Part shown: in pieces, positions 49,151 to 57,577 of the stretch | Layout: every line of letters begins with the position of its first letter | Position numbering within the stretch: the stretch's first letter is position 1 | Translations under genes and position numbers: made by a program | Notes under the pieces: model-generated | Told to the model about the DNA's origin: nothing | The model's database searches: none | What the model saw: only the letters and a program-made list of their open reading frames with translations | Assembly: GCA_013152755.1 (NCBI GenBank) | Contig: JAADFR010000165.1 | Coordinates: forward strand, 1-59,051 | Source: Alphaproteobacteria bacterium | GTDB taxonomy: Bacteria > Pseudomonadota > Alphaproteobacteria > Sphingomonadales > Emcibacteraceae | Direction: 5' to 3' | Length of the DNA: 59,051 bases

Positions 49151-50680
49151 CTAGAAAGCAGCATTCTTAATTCTCCGCCGTTGTATGGAGGAGGGGATAT
49201 TTAAAGCTTCTCTGTATTTGGCAACTGTTCTCCTTGCAATATCAATGCCTTCTGACTTGAGGATTGTGACCAGCTTGTCGTCAGAGAGAATTTTTTTCGG
49301 GCTTTCACCGTCGACCAGGGCCTGTATGGTATGCTTGACAGATTCCGATGAGTGGCTTTCGCCGCCTTCCATGGCCGCAATGGCGGTGGTAAAGAAATAT
49401 TTCATTTCAAAGATGCCACGATTGGTGGCAATGAATTTATTGGAGGTCACGCGACTCACCGTACTTTCATGCATCTCTATGGCATCGGCAATGGTTTTCA
49501 GATTCAGGGGTTTGAGGTGCTTGACACCCTTCTCAAAGAAATTTTCCTGATGTTTGACCAATTCTGCGGAAACTTTCAGGATTGTTCGGGCTCTTTGGTC
49601 CAGTGCCTTGACCAGCCAGTTTGCCGAGGCTGCACATTCCGCCAGATATTCCTTGTCTTCCTTGCCCTTGGTATGGCTTTTGATCTCTGTGAAATAACGG
49701 TTGTTAAACAATACCTTTGGCAGGGTTTCACTGTTTAATTCCACAAGCCAGCCGCCCTTTGGGCCTTTTCGGATAAAGACATCAGGGATAACTGTCTGGG
49801 ATATAACGGTGTTAAAGATCATGCCAGGCCGTGGGTTGAGGGCCTGAATCTCCTTAATCATGTCTTTTAAATCCTCGACATCGATCATACACAGGCGCAT
49901 CAGAGCATTATAGTCCCGCTTGGCCAACCGGTCCAGATTATCAAGCAAGGTCTCCATAGCCGGATCCAGCCGGTCATTATTGCGTTGCTGTATCTTCAGG
50001 CATTCTTTCAGGTCGCGGGCAAAAACGCCGACCGGCTCCAATGTCTGGGCAATTTTGATAATCCGTTCGATTTCTTCTACGTCACAGCCAAAACGCTCGG
50101 CAATAAGCTCACTGCTTTCGGACAGATAACCTGCCTCATCCAGCATGCCGATCAGAAAGCGGATGATGATCTTGTCATTGGCTTCTTCGGACAGCAGATT
50201 AAGCTGGGCCAGAAGGTGATCACTTAAGGATATTTCTTCCGTTAGGCGCAGGTCAAAGGCAAAATCGCCGCCATCGAAACTGCCCCCGCCGCCAACCATG
50301 GATTTTGAGCTTAAGCCCAGATCACCGCCGGAGGCCGCCGGGGCCACCGCATCAATGGAGCAGTCATTGTTAAACTCGTTGGAAAAATTGGTGTCCAGCG
50401 CCGTTTCGGCATTCTGATTCTCGCCGCCGGGGTTGTTCAGATAATCATCAGACGTGGCAACAGGTTTCACCTCACTGCTCTCTGGGGCAGCTTCCGCCAC
50501 TTTGGTCGCGGGCTGGTTGCTGTCGCCAAGCTCAAGAAGCGGATTTTTCTCAATCTCCTCAGTCACAAAATCCACCAGGTCAATATTGGAATATTGCAAC
50601 AGCTTGATCGCCTGCTGCAACTGGGGTGTCATGACCAGAGACTGCGATAATTTTAATTCTATTCGTGGCGATAGTGCCAT
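49151..50680 (-). CDS. rpoN: RNA polymerase sigma-54 factor
   Basis: This 509-residue sigma factor shows all regions of sigma-54: an N-terminal glutamine-rich activator-interacting region (LSQSLVMTPQLQQAIKLLQYSN, about 11-32), an acidic, less conserved region II (about 60-130), the core-binding domain, and the C-terminal DNA-binding part. The RpoN box ARRTVAKYREALNIP lies at about 484-498. It recognises -24/-12 promoters and needs enhancer-binding ATPases. It is followed by hpf and ptsN and preceded by lptB with a 17-base gap, the usual alphaproteobacterial arrangement. Confidence 0.96.
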   Translation of the reverse strand: MALSPRIELKLSQSLVMTPQLQQAIKLLQYSNIDLVDFVTEEIEKNPLLELGDSNQPATKVAEAAPESSEVKPVATSDDYLNNPGGENQNAETALDTNFSNEFNNDCSIDAVAPAASGGDLGLSSKSMVGGGGSFDGGDFAFDLRLTEEISLSDHLLAQLNLLSEEANDKIIIRFLIGMLDEAGYLSESSELIAERFGCDVEEIERIIKIAQTLEPVGVFARDLKECLKIQQRNNDRLDPAMETLLDNLDRLAKRDYNALMRLCMIDVEDLKDMIKEIQALNPRPGMIFNTVISQTVIPDVFIRKGPKGGWLVELNSETLPKVLFNNRYFTEIKSHTKGKEDKEYLAECAASANWLVKALDQRARTILKVSAELVKHQENFFEKGVKHLKPLNLKTIADAIEMHESTVSRVTSNKFIATNRGIFEMKYFFTTAIAAMEGGESHSSESVKHTIQALVDGESPKKILSDDKLVTILKSEGIDIARRTVAKYREALNIPSSIQRRRIKNAAF

Positions 50681-50697
50681 ATTTATTCTATCCCGCT

Positions 50698-51480
50698 TTA
50701 TAAACTAAAGCTGTCCCCCAAGTATACACGACGAACGTCCTCATTTGCGACAATTTCTTCCGGCGTGCCGGACATCAAAACCTGTCCGTCATGAATGATG
50801 TAGGCTCTGTCAATGATTTCAAGGGTTTCCCGTACATTGTGATCGGTAATCAAAACGCCGATCCCCCTGTCTTTCAGATGGGAAACAAGATTACGAATAT
50901 CGGAAATAGCGATGGGATCGATTCCCGCAAAAGGCTCATCCAATAAAATAAAGCTGGGCCGGGTGGCCAGGGCGCGGGCGATTTCCACCCGTCTGCGCTC
51001 TCCGCCCGACAGGGCAAGGGCCGATGCATGGCGGATATGAGTAATGGAAAATTCGTTTAGCAGGCTTTCCAGCATTTCTTCCCGTACCTTGCGGTCTTTT
51101 TCGCAAATTTCAAGTACGGCCCAGATATTTTCCTCCACCGTCATGCCGCGAAAGATAGAAGCCTCCTGCGGCAGGTAACCAATACCAAGCTGTGCCCGGC
51201 GATACATGGGCAGGCAGGTAATATCATGACCGTCCAGCAATATGCGGCCCGCATCCGGTTCGATCAGCCCGATCATGGAATAGAAGCTGGTTGTCTTGCC
51301 CGCCCCATTGGGGCCGAGCAGGCCGACCACCTCGCCTTTTTTCACTTGCAGGCTGACGCCTTTAAGGACCGGGCGTTTATTAAATGTCTTTTCAACCGCA
51401 TCAATGACCAGCCCGCTGCTAAGCTGCGGCGTGGTGGTGGTGGCATCTTTTTGAAGTGGTGATAGTTGCGTTTGGTTCAT
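50698..51480 (-). CDS. lptB: Lipopolysaccharide export ABC ATPase
   Basis: This 260-residue ABC ATPase powers LPS extraction from the inner membrane with LptFG. Motifs are Walker [10 protein letters not shown] (about 54-62), signature [15 protein letters not shown] (about 157-171), and Walker [13 protein letters not shown] (about 175-186). It has the LptB-type [20 protein letters not shown] segment. It stands between lptA and rpoN in the conserved order. Confidence 0.96.
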   Translation of the reverse strand: MNQTQLSPLQKDATTTTPQLSSGLVIDAVEKTFNKRPVLKGVSLQVKKGEVVGLLGPNGAGKTTSFYSMIGLIEPDAGRILLDGHDITCLPMYRRAQLGIGYLPQEASIFRGMTVEENIWAVLEICEKDRKVREEMLESLLNEFSITHIRHASALALSGGERRRVEIARALATRPSFILLDEPFAGIDPIAISDIRNLVSHLKDRGIGVLITDHNVRETLEIIDRAYIIHDGQVLMSGTPEEIVANEDVRRVYLGDSFSL

Positions 51481-51523
51481 GGTTTCTTTTTATCGTATAA
51501 ATGTTAACAGACTACTGTAATGC

Positions 51524-52066
51524 TTATTGTTTTTTTGGCAATGTAAACTGGCCTTTAACCCGTCCGTCACCCTTGGGATCGCTCTCAATGGTAATCAGGC
51601 CGCTTTCAAGGTTATACACCAGCCGCTTGCCCTTGATTTCCCCGTCTTTTCGTTTCAGGACCACCTTACCGCCCAGGGTAATTATCTTGTCCGTGAAATC
51701 ATAAATGCCCCATGTGGAATGGATGGTTTCTGTTTTGGTGGTCAACCGGACACTGCCGGAGGCATCAATACGGTTGATGGCGGAGCCGTCTTTCTTGTCG
51801 CCCTGATAAAAAACCGTTACCCGGTCTGAATTCAGGGTCAGGTCTTTTTGAGCGACCACAACATTGCCGACGAAAATAACAATATCCTTGCGCAGATTTG
51901 CTTCCAGTTCATCGGCGCTGATGTCAACGCTCTTGCTTAAATTCACCGGGGATTTTGTGTCAAGAGCCGTATTGGCGGTAACTTGTGCCATGGCTATCCT
52001 GCCGGGCAGGGCCAGCAGGGTGATCAGCAGGAGAGCGGTAAATATTTGTCTGATGTTTTTATGCAT
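51524..52066 (-). CDS. lptA: LPS transport periplasmic protein
   Basis: From ATG 52066 the protein has 180 residues with a signal peptide ending near RIAMAQ. The frame extends two codons upstream to a TTG. The OstA/LptA beta-jellyroll (about 50-170) is recognisable from DISADELEANLRKDIVIFVGNVVV and GSVRLTTKTETIHSTWGIYDF. It forms the periplasmic bridge carrying LPS from LptC to LptD. It is 27 bases downstream of lptC and 43 upstream of lptB. Confidence 0.93.
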   Translation of the reverse strand: MHKNIRQIFTALLLITLLALPGRIAMAQVTANTALDTKSPVNLSKSVDISADELEANLRKDIVIFVGNVVVAQKDLTLNSDRVTVFYQGDKKDGSAINRIDASGSVRLTTKTETIHSTWGIYDFTDKIITLGGKVVLKRKDGEIKGKRLVYNLESGLITIESDPKGDGRVKGQFTLPKKQ

Positions 52067-52093
52067 AACCAAAATTTTGTTCCATCGGTTTTG

Positions 52094-52789
52094 TTATGAG
52101 TTATCGCCGTTATCGGCTTTGGGGGTATCATCGGCACCCGCCGGATTATAATGCAGTTTTACGTTATGTTTAAGGCGGATGATTTCCTGATCCACATCCA
52201 CGTGAAATTTATCGGCGCTGAAATTTCCAAATGGCATGGACCCGGTAACGCCATTCTCACCCGTGGCAATTTTTTCGTTGATCAGGAAAAAAGCCTGATT
52301 AGTGGCTAGGTTGAAATTATTTTCGGTGGCGATGGTCACAGTTCCATCCAGCGTAACCTCCTGCGCTTCCGCATCCAGCATACCGCTGGCGGCCCGTATT
52401 TTGATACCGGTGCCGTCATGCATTTTCATATCGGCCAAAAGATTTTTCAGGTAATAATCCTTGTCATCATTGCTTTTGCGAAAGGCCATTTCCGCCGAAA
52501 TATTCACTGGTTGATTATATCTGTCGATACCGACGTAGCGCGGCTTGATCAGCTTGGCATTTTCATCCCGTTCTTCCAGCCGGTCAATGGCCAGCGTAAA
52601 GCTGCCCTCTTTGCTGTTAACCACCGGATAGAGAACAAGGGCAACAAGCGTGATCACCGTCAGGACAGGGACGATCTTTTTCAGCCGGGCGATCCGGTCG
52701 ATTTCTTTTTGCATCTGGGCATAGGTAACCGCCGTATTGGGCAATAAATTGCCGCGCGCGTCGGGGGATGCTGTTTGATTAGGTGACAC
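52094..52789 (-). CDS. lptC: LPS export inner-membrane protein
   Basis: This protein of about 231 residues has one N-terminal transmembrane anchor (about 38-58, VPVLTVITLVALVLYPVV) and a periplasmic LptC jellyroll domain with ISAEMAFRKSNDDKDYYLKN and ASGMLDAEAQEVTLDGTVTI. The GTG at 52789 has AGGA at normal spacing; a TTG two codons earlier is too close to it. It receives LPS from LptFG and passes it to LptA. Order lptC-lptA-lptB-rpoN is conserved. Confidence 0.9.
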   Translation of the reverse strand: MSPNQTASPDARGNLLPNTAVTYAQMQKEIDRIARLKKIVPVLTVITLVALVLYPVVNSKEGSFTLAIDRLEERDENAKLIKPRYVGIDRYNQPVNISAEMAFRKSNDDKDYYLKNLLADMKMHDGTGIKIRAASGMLDAEAQEVTLDGTVTIATENNFNLATNQAFFLINEKIATGENGVTGSMPFGNFSADKFHVDVDQEIIRLKHNVKLHYNPAGADDTPKADNGDNS

Positions 52790-52875
52790 AGACAAAGTCC
52801 TGTTATCATGTTTTTTTTAAAAATGTGTTCTTTATAAACCTAGTGTTTTAACGGCCTATATTCAAGTGCTTCACC

Positions 52876-53490
52876 CTAACTATGGGCGAAAATATCCTGA
52901 TCGTTCCAGCCCATCAGGTCAAGATCCGTGCGGGTGGGTAAAAATTCAAAACAGGACTTGGCCAGATCCCGGCGACCCGCTCTCTCCAGCATCACATCCA
53001 GCCGCCCGACCAGCTTATGCAGATACAGCACATCCGAGGCCGCATATTCCAACTGATCCTGCGAAAGCTCGTCTGCGCCCCAGTCAGAGCTTTGTTGTTT
53101 TTTGGATATATCCACTCCGATTAACTCCCGGCACAGGTCTTTCAACCCGTGACGGTCCGTATAGGTACGCACAAGGCGCGAGGCTATTTTGGTGCAATAG
53201 ACAGGCCGTACTCTGGCCCCCAGATATTTATTCAACACCGCCACATCAAAGCGGGCGAAATGAAAAATCTTGGTCAGATTATGATCTTCCAGCATGGCTT
53301 TCAGGTTCGGGGCTTTGGTCTGACCCTGGGCAATCTGGACAAGATGGGCGTTACCATCACCGCTGGACAGCTGGATCAGACACAGCCGGTCCCGATGGGG
53401 ATTTAGCCCCATTGTCTCCGTATCTATGGCCACGGAACCGGTAAATTTTACAGTGTCCGGCAGGTCGCCCCGGTGCAATTCTATTGACAT
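52876..53490 (-). CDS. rnd: Ribonuclease D-type 3'-5' exonuclease
   Basis: From ATG 53490 (AAGGGAC ribosome site) the protein has 204 residues and comprises only the DEDDy exonuclease domain. Exo I is VAIDTETMG (about 18-26), Exo II is KIFHFARFDVAVL (about 73-85), and Exo III is QLEYAASDVLYL with the tyrosine of the DEDDy type (about 153-164). The HRDC domains of E. coli RNase D are absent, as in many alphaproteobacteria. It trims RNA 3' ends. The frame further upstream has no family similarity. It is divergent from the pyrimidine operon. Confidence 0.91.
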   Translation of the reverse strand: MSIELHRGDLPDTVKFTGSVAIDTETMGLNPHRDRLCLIQLSSGDGNAHLVQIAQGQTKAPNLKAMLEDHNLTKIFHFARFDVAVLNKYLGARVRPVYCTKIASRLVRTYTDRHGLKDLCRELIGVDISKKQQSSDWGADELSQDQLEYAASDVLYLHKLVGRLDVMLERAGRRDLAKSCFEFLPTRTDLDLMGWNDQDIFAHS

Positions 53491-53591
53491 AATGTCCCTT
53501 TGTATTTGAAGGCTTAACTCATTTTCCTGAATTATATCGTTAAGTGATGGCGACAGGCAACCACTATCGGGATATGGCCTCAAAATAATAT

Positions 53592-53607
53592 TTGACTAAA
53601 TGGTCAA
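53592..53607. promoter_or_regulatory. RutR-type operator upstream of the pyrimidine catabolism operon
   Basis: TTGACTAAATGGTCAA differs by one base from the RutR consensus TTGACCANNTGGTCAA. It extends to a TTTGAC/GTCAAA palindrome and lies 35 bases before the preT ATG. RutR is the TetR-family regulator of pyrimidine degradation, released by uracil or thymine. The fit of site and genes makes this assignment strong. The rutR gene itself is not in the window. Confidence 0.8.
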
Positions 53608-53642
53608 ATTTCAATAGTATTACCTTCAACAGGAGGACATTT

Positions 53643-54988
53643 ATGACCAATAATGCCAGTGAAAAAAGCGCAATTTCAGGTCAGGCCGCATCAGTATTTT
53701 TTGAGGACTTGCATGAGTCGCTGGATGCTCTGAGTGTTGTGCCTGAGGCCAGTCATTGTCTTTATTGTTATGAGGCTCCCTGTATTCAGGCCTGCCCGAC
53801 CTCTATTGATATTCCAACTTTCATTCATCAGATCAGAACCGGCAATGTGACCGGCGCGGCCCATACGATTTTGTCTGAGAATATTATGGGCGGCACCTGC
53901 GCCCGGGCCTGCCCGACGGAGGTGTTATGCGAACAGGCCTGCGTCCATAATGTGACGGGGCATAAGCCGGTTGAGATCGGACTGTTGCAACGCTATGCCA
54001 CGGATCACCTGATGGCGGAGAATGGCCCTCATCCCTTTAATCGTGCGCCGGATAGCGGACGGCATATCGCGGTTGTGGGCGCGGGGCCTGCGGGTTTGTC
54101 CTTTGCTCATCGGGCCGCCATGCTGGGCCATAAGGTCAGTGTTTATGAGGCAAAGTCAAAACCCGGCGGTTTGAATGAATATGGTCTGGCCGCCTATAAA
54201 ATGGTGGCGGATTTTGCGGCGCGCGAAGTTGATTTTCTGCTTGGGATCGGCGGAATAGAGATTTTCTACAACGAGGAGCTGGGCAAGTCCCTGACAGTGG
54301 AAGACTAGACTTGCAGAAACAGCATGATGCTGTTTTCATAGGGATCGGCCTCGGGACGGCCAATGGCCTTGGTCTTGAGGGGGGGGATAAGGGCGGTATT
54401 CTTGATGCCATTGATTTCATCGCGGACATTCGGCAAACGGGTGACCTGTCCCGGATAAAATTGGGGCGGGATGTGATTATCATTGGCGGTGGCAATACGG
54501 CTATTGATGCGGCGGTACAGGCTAAAAAGCTGGGGGCTGGCAATGTGACGCTGGCATATCGGCGCGGGGCAGACCAAATGGGGGCCACAGAATTTGAGGT
54601 GGAGCTTGCCCGTAAATGCGGGGTCATGGTCCGGCTGTGGTCAAAACCTGTTGCCATACAGGGGGCGGATGCGGTGACCGGCGTTACCTTTGAGCAGACA
54701 ATGCTTAAAGGGGGCAAGCTTGTCGGCACCGGCGAAACTTATGATATTCCCTGTGATATGCTCCTGAAGGCGATTGGGCAAAATCTTGATACGGCCAGCC
54801 TGTCCGGGCTGGATATGGACGGCGGGAAATTGAAAATTTCGGGCGACTATCAAACCTCCCGACCCGGCGTCTTCGCGGGCGGTGATTGCGTGCATAGCGG
54901 CGAAGACCTGACGGTACAGTCGGTCGAGGATGGCAAACAGGCCGCCGTAGCCGTGGATGCCTGGCTAAAGAACAGTAAGGGAGCTTGA
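53643..54988 (+). pseudogene. preT: Dihydropyrimidine dehydrogenase subunit PreT, frameshifted
   Basis: PreT passes electrons from NAD(P)H through FAD and Fe-S clusters to PreA for uracil/thymine reduction. The first part (53643-54308) has an AGGAGG ribosome site, the N-terminal cysteine motifs CLYCYEAPCIQACP and CARACPTEVLCEQAC, and the FAD motif VVGAGPAGLSFAHRAA. The frame then stops at TAG 54306-54308. The rest of the family sequence continues in another frame (54311-54988), with VIIIGGGNTAIDAA for NAD(P)H and GVFAGGDCVHSGEDLTVQSVEDG. AGACT is duplicated in tandem at 54302-54311; deleting one copy restores an uninterrupted protein of about 446 residues (...VEDLQKQHD...). This is a recent mutation or a sequencing error. 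Confidence 0.9.
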
Positions 54989-54989
54989 T

Positions 54990-56264
54990 ATGGCTGATTT
55001 AAGATGTACCATCGCCGGGATTGAGAGCATCAACCCTTTCTGGCTGGCCTCGGCCCCGCCCACCGATAAATACATCAATGTGGTTCGCGCTTTTGAAGCC
55101 GGATGGGGCGGGGTGGTCTGGAAGACGCTCGGCGAAGACCCGCCGGTGATCAATATGTCCAGCCGCTACGGCGCCCATATGAACAGCAACCGTGATGTCA
55201 TCGGCATTAATAATATCGAACTTATTTCCGACCGTCCGCTGGACGTTAACCTGCGCGAAATTGAGCAGGTGCGCAAAGAATGGCCCGACCGGGTGATCAT
55301 TGGCTCCATGATGGCGCAGATTGACGAAAGATCGTGGAAAGAACTTGCCATAAAAATTGCCAATTCCGGCGTACATGGGATTGAACTTAATCTGGGTTGT
55401 CCCCACGGTATGTGCGAGCGGGGGATGGGGTCTTCCATTGGTCAGGTGCCGGAAATGATCGAACAGACCACCCGCTGGGTTCGCGAAGCGGTGGATATTC
55501 CGGTCTTTACCAAACTGACCCCCAATATCACCAATATATTATGGGCGGCGGAGGCGGCCAAGGCCGGGGGCGCTCATGCGGTATCCCTGATCAATACGGT
55601 CAATTCGGTAATATCCGTTGATCTGGACGCCATGGCTCCGAACCCGATAGTGGATGGCAAGGGCAGTCACGGCGGCTATTGCGGGGTGGCGGTCAAGCCC
55701 ATCGCGCTCCATATGGTGGCGGAGATTGCCCGTAACCCGGAAACCAGAGACATTGATATTTCAGCCATTGGCGGCATAGAAAACTGGCGCGATGCGGCGG
55801 AATTTATCGCCTTGGGCGCGACCGCGTTACAGGTCTGTACCGCCGCCATGCTTTACGGGTTTCGCATCGTTGATGATATGATCCTCGGCCTGTCCGCCTT
55901 TATGGATGCCAAGGGCTATAAGACCATTGATGATTTCCGCGGTCTGGCCATGAAAAATACCGTGGACTGGAACGAATTAAACATGAATTTCGACACCAAG
56001 GCGGTCATTGATCAGGACGCCTGCATAGAATGTGGCCGCTGTCATATTGCCTGTGAGGATACGTCCCATCAGGCGATCACTTTCGACGTGGCGGCGGATG
56101 GCAAGCGCCGCTTTACGGTGGTGGATGAGGACTGTGTGGGCTGTAATCTTTGTGCTATTATCTGTCCGGTGCCGAATTGTATTGAAATGATGCCGGTCAA
56201 GAATGACTTGCCGTATCTCACATGGCCCGACCATCCTAAGAATCCTATGGGAGAATCCTCATGA
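54990..56264 (+). CDS. preA: Dihydropyrimidine dehydrogenase catalytic subunit
   Basis: This 424-residue FMN and Fe-S subunit reduces uracil and thymine to the dihydro forms. Residues about 1-310 form a dihydroorotate-dehydrogenase-like barrel with SAPPTDKYINVVRAFEAGWGG, NLGCPHGMCERGMGSS (about 134-149) and FTKLTPNITN. The C-terminal ferredoxin domain has two [4Fe-4S] motifs, CIECGRCHIACEDTSH and CVGCNLCAIICPVPNC. At the loop position of the catalytic Cys of mammalian enzymes (GMGLACGQ) it has GMGSSIGQ, with Ile150 aligned to that Cys. AGGGAG precedes the ATG. One base separates it from the preT stop, and it overlaps the next gene by four bases. Confidence 0.94.
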   Translation: MADLRCTIAGIESINPFWLASAPPTDKYINVVRAFEAGWGGVVWKTLGEDPPVINMSSRYGAHMNSNRDVIGINNIELISDRPLDVNLREIEQVRKEWPDRVIIGSMMAQIDERSWKELAIKIANSGVHGIELNLGCPHGMCERGMGSSIGQVPEMIEQTTRWVREAVDIPVFTKLTPNITNILWAAEAAKAGGAHAVSLINTVNSVISVDLDAMAPNPIVDGKGSHGGYCGVAVKPIALHMVAEIARNPETRDIDISAIGGIENWRDAAEFIALGATALQVCTAAMLYGFRIVDDMILGLSAFMDAKGYKTIDDFRGLAMKNTVDWNELNMNFDTKAVIDQDACIECGRCHIACEDTSHQAITFDVAADGKRRFTVVDEDCVGCNLCAIICPVPNCIEMMPVKNDLPYLTWPDHPKNPMGESS

Positions 56265-57577
56265 CCCTGCGCCCAAATGATCTTAATGCCTATTGGATGC
56301 CCTTTACCGCCAACCGGCAGTTTAAAGCCAATCCCCGAATGATTGTCGGTGCCGATGGCATGTATTTCAAGACCTCTGACGGGCGCGATGTTCTGGACGG
56401 TATTGCCGGTCTGTGGTGCTGTAACGCCGGGCATAATCGCCCGCGCATTGTGGAGGCGATAAAGAAACAAGTATCTGAGCTGGATTATGCCCCGGCATTC
56501 CAGATGGGCCACCCAAAACAATTTGAACTGGCGAGCCGTCTGGCGTCCATGATGCCCGGCGATCTGAACCGGGTGTTTTTCACCAACAGCGGTTCTGAAT
56601 CTGTCGAGACCGCCCTTAAAATGGCGCTGGCCTATCATCGCGTCCGTGGGGAAGGTCACCGCACCCGCCTGATTGGCCGGGAAAAAGGCTATCACGGGGT
56701 TAATTTCGGCGGCATGTCCGTGGGCGGTATGCCTGCCAACCGCAAGATGTTTGGCACTCTGGTGGCGGGGGTTGATCACCTGCGCCATACGCATGGTGTT
56801 GAGGGTAATTTGTTTGCCAAGGGTCAGCCGGAGAATGGCGCCGAGCTTGCCGATGATCTGGAACGTTTATGCCAATTGCATGACCCGTCCACCATTGCGG
56901 CGGTGATTGTGGAACCGCTGGCCGGCTCCGCTGGGGTTATTCTGCCGCCCAAAGGCTATCTGGAACGGCTGCGCAAGATATGTGATACCCACGGTATTCT
57001 GCTGATCTTTGATGAGGTTATCACTGGATTTGGACGTCTGGGTACGCCGTTCGCGGTTGATAAATTCGGTGTGGAGCCGGATATTGTGACCACGGCCAAG
57101 GGGCTGACCAACGGGGTTATTCCCATGGGCGCGGTTTTCGTTCAGGACAAGATTTACGAGGCCTTTATGGAAGGGCCGGAAAATATGGTGGAATTTTTCC
57201 ACGGCTATACTTTTTCCGGTAATCCCATGGCCTGCGCGGCGGCCCTCGGCACCCTTGATACTTATCAGGAAGATGGCCTTCTGACCCGCGCCACCGACCT
57301 GTCCGATTATTGGCAGCAGGCGGTTCATTCGCTGAAGGGCCTGCCCCATGTGATTGACCTGCGCAATATGGGCTTTATCGCGGGAATAGAGCTGGAGCCT
57401 TATCCCGGCAAGCCGACGAAACGGGCTTTTGAGGCGTTTCTGAAAGCCTATGAGATGGGGCTTCTTATCCGCACCACGGGCGATACCATCGCCCTCTCAC
57501 CGCCGCTTATCATTGAAAAAACGCATATTGACTTTGCCTTTGAGACCTTGGCAACCATCATCAGGAATCTGGAATGA
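56261..57577 (+). CDS. Omega-amino acid--pyruvate aminotransferase (beta-alanine type)
   Basis: This 438-residue class III PLP aminotransferase is of the beta-alanine:pyruvate type. Signatures are NSGSESVETALKMALAYHR (about 107-125), EKGYHGVNFGGMSVGG (about 140-155), LLIFDEVITGFGRLG (about 247-261), and the PLP lysine in TTAKGLTNGVIPMGAV (about 277-292). In this operon it should convert beta-alanine (from uracil) and beta-aminoisobutyrate (from thymine) into malonate and methylmalonate semialdehyde. It overlaps the preA stop and the mmsA start by four bases each. Confidence 0.92.
   Translation: MTLRPNDLNAYWMPFTANRQFKANPRMIVGADGMYFKTSDGRDVLDGIAGLWCCNAGHNRPRIVEAIKKQVSELDYAPAFQMGHPKQFELASRLASMMPGDLNRVFFTNSGSESVETALKMALAYHRVRGEGHRTRLIGREKGYHGVNFGGMSVGGMPANRKMFGTLVAGVDHLRHTHGVEGNLFAKGQPENGAELADDLERLCQLHDPSTIAAVIVEPLAGSAGVILPPKGYLERLRKICDTHGILLIFDEVITGFGRLGTPFAVDKFGVEPDIVTTAKGLTNGVIPMGAVFVQDKIYEAFMEGPENMVEFFHGYTFSGNPMACAAALGTLDTYQEDGLLTRATDLSDYWQQAVHSLKGLPHVIDLRNMGFIAGIELEPYPGKPTKRAFEAFLKAYEMGLLIRTTGDTIALSPPLIIEKTHIDFAFETLATIIRNLE

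Noticed and set aside
54311-54988. Separate oxidoreductase gene starting with TTG
   Set aside because: It has no ribosome site and continues the PreT family sequence exactly once the 5-bp duplication is removed, so it is the second half of a frameshifted gene.
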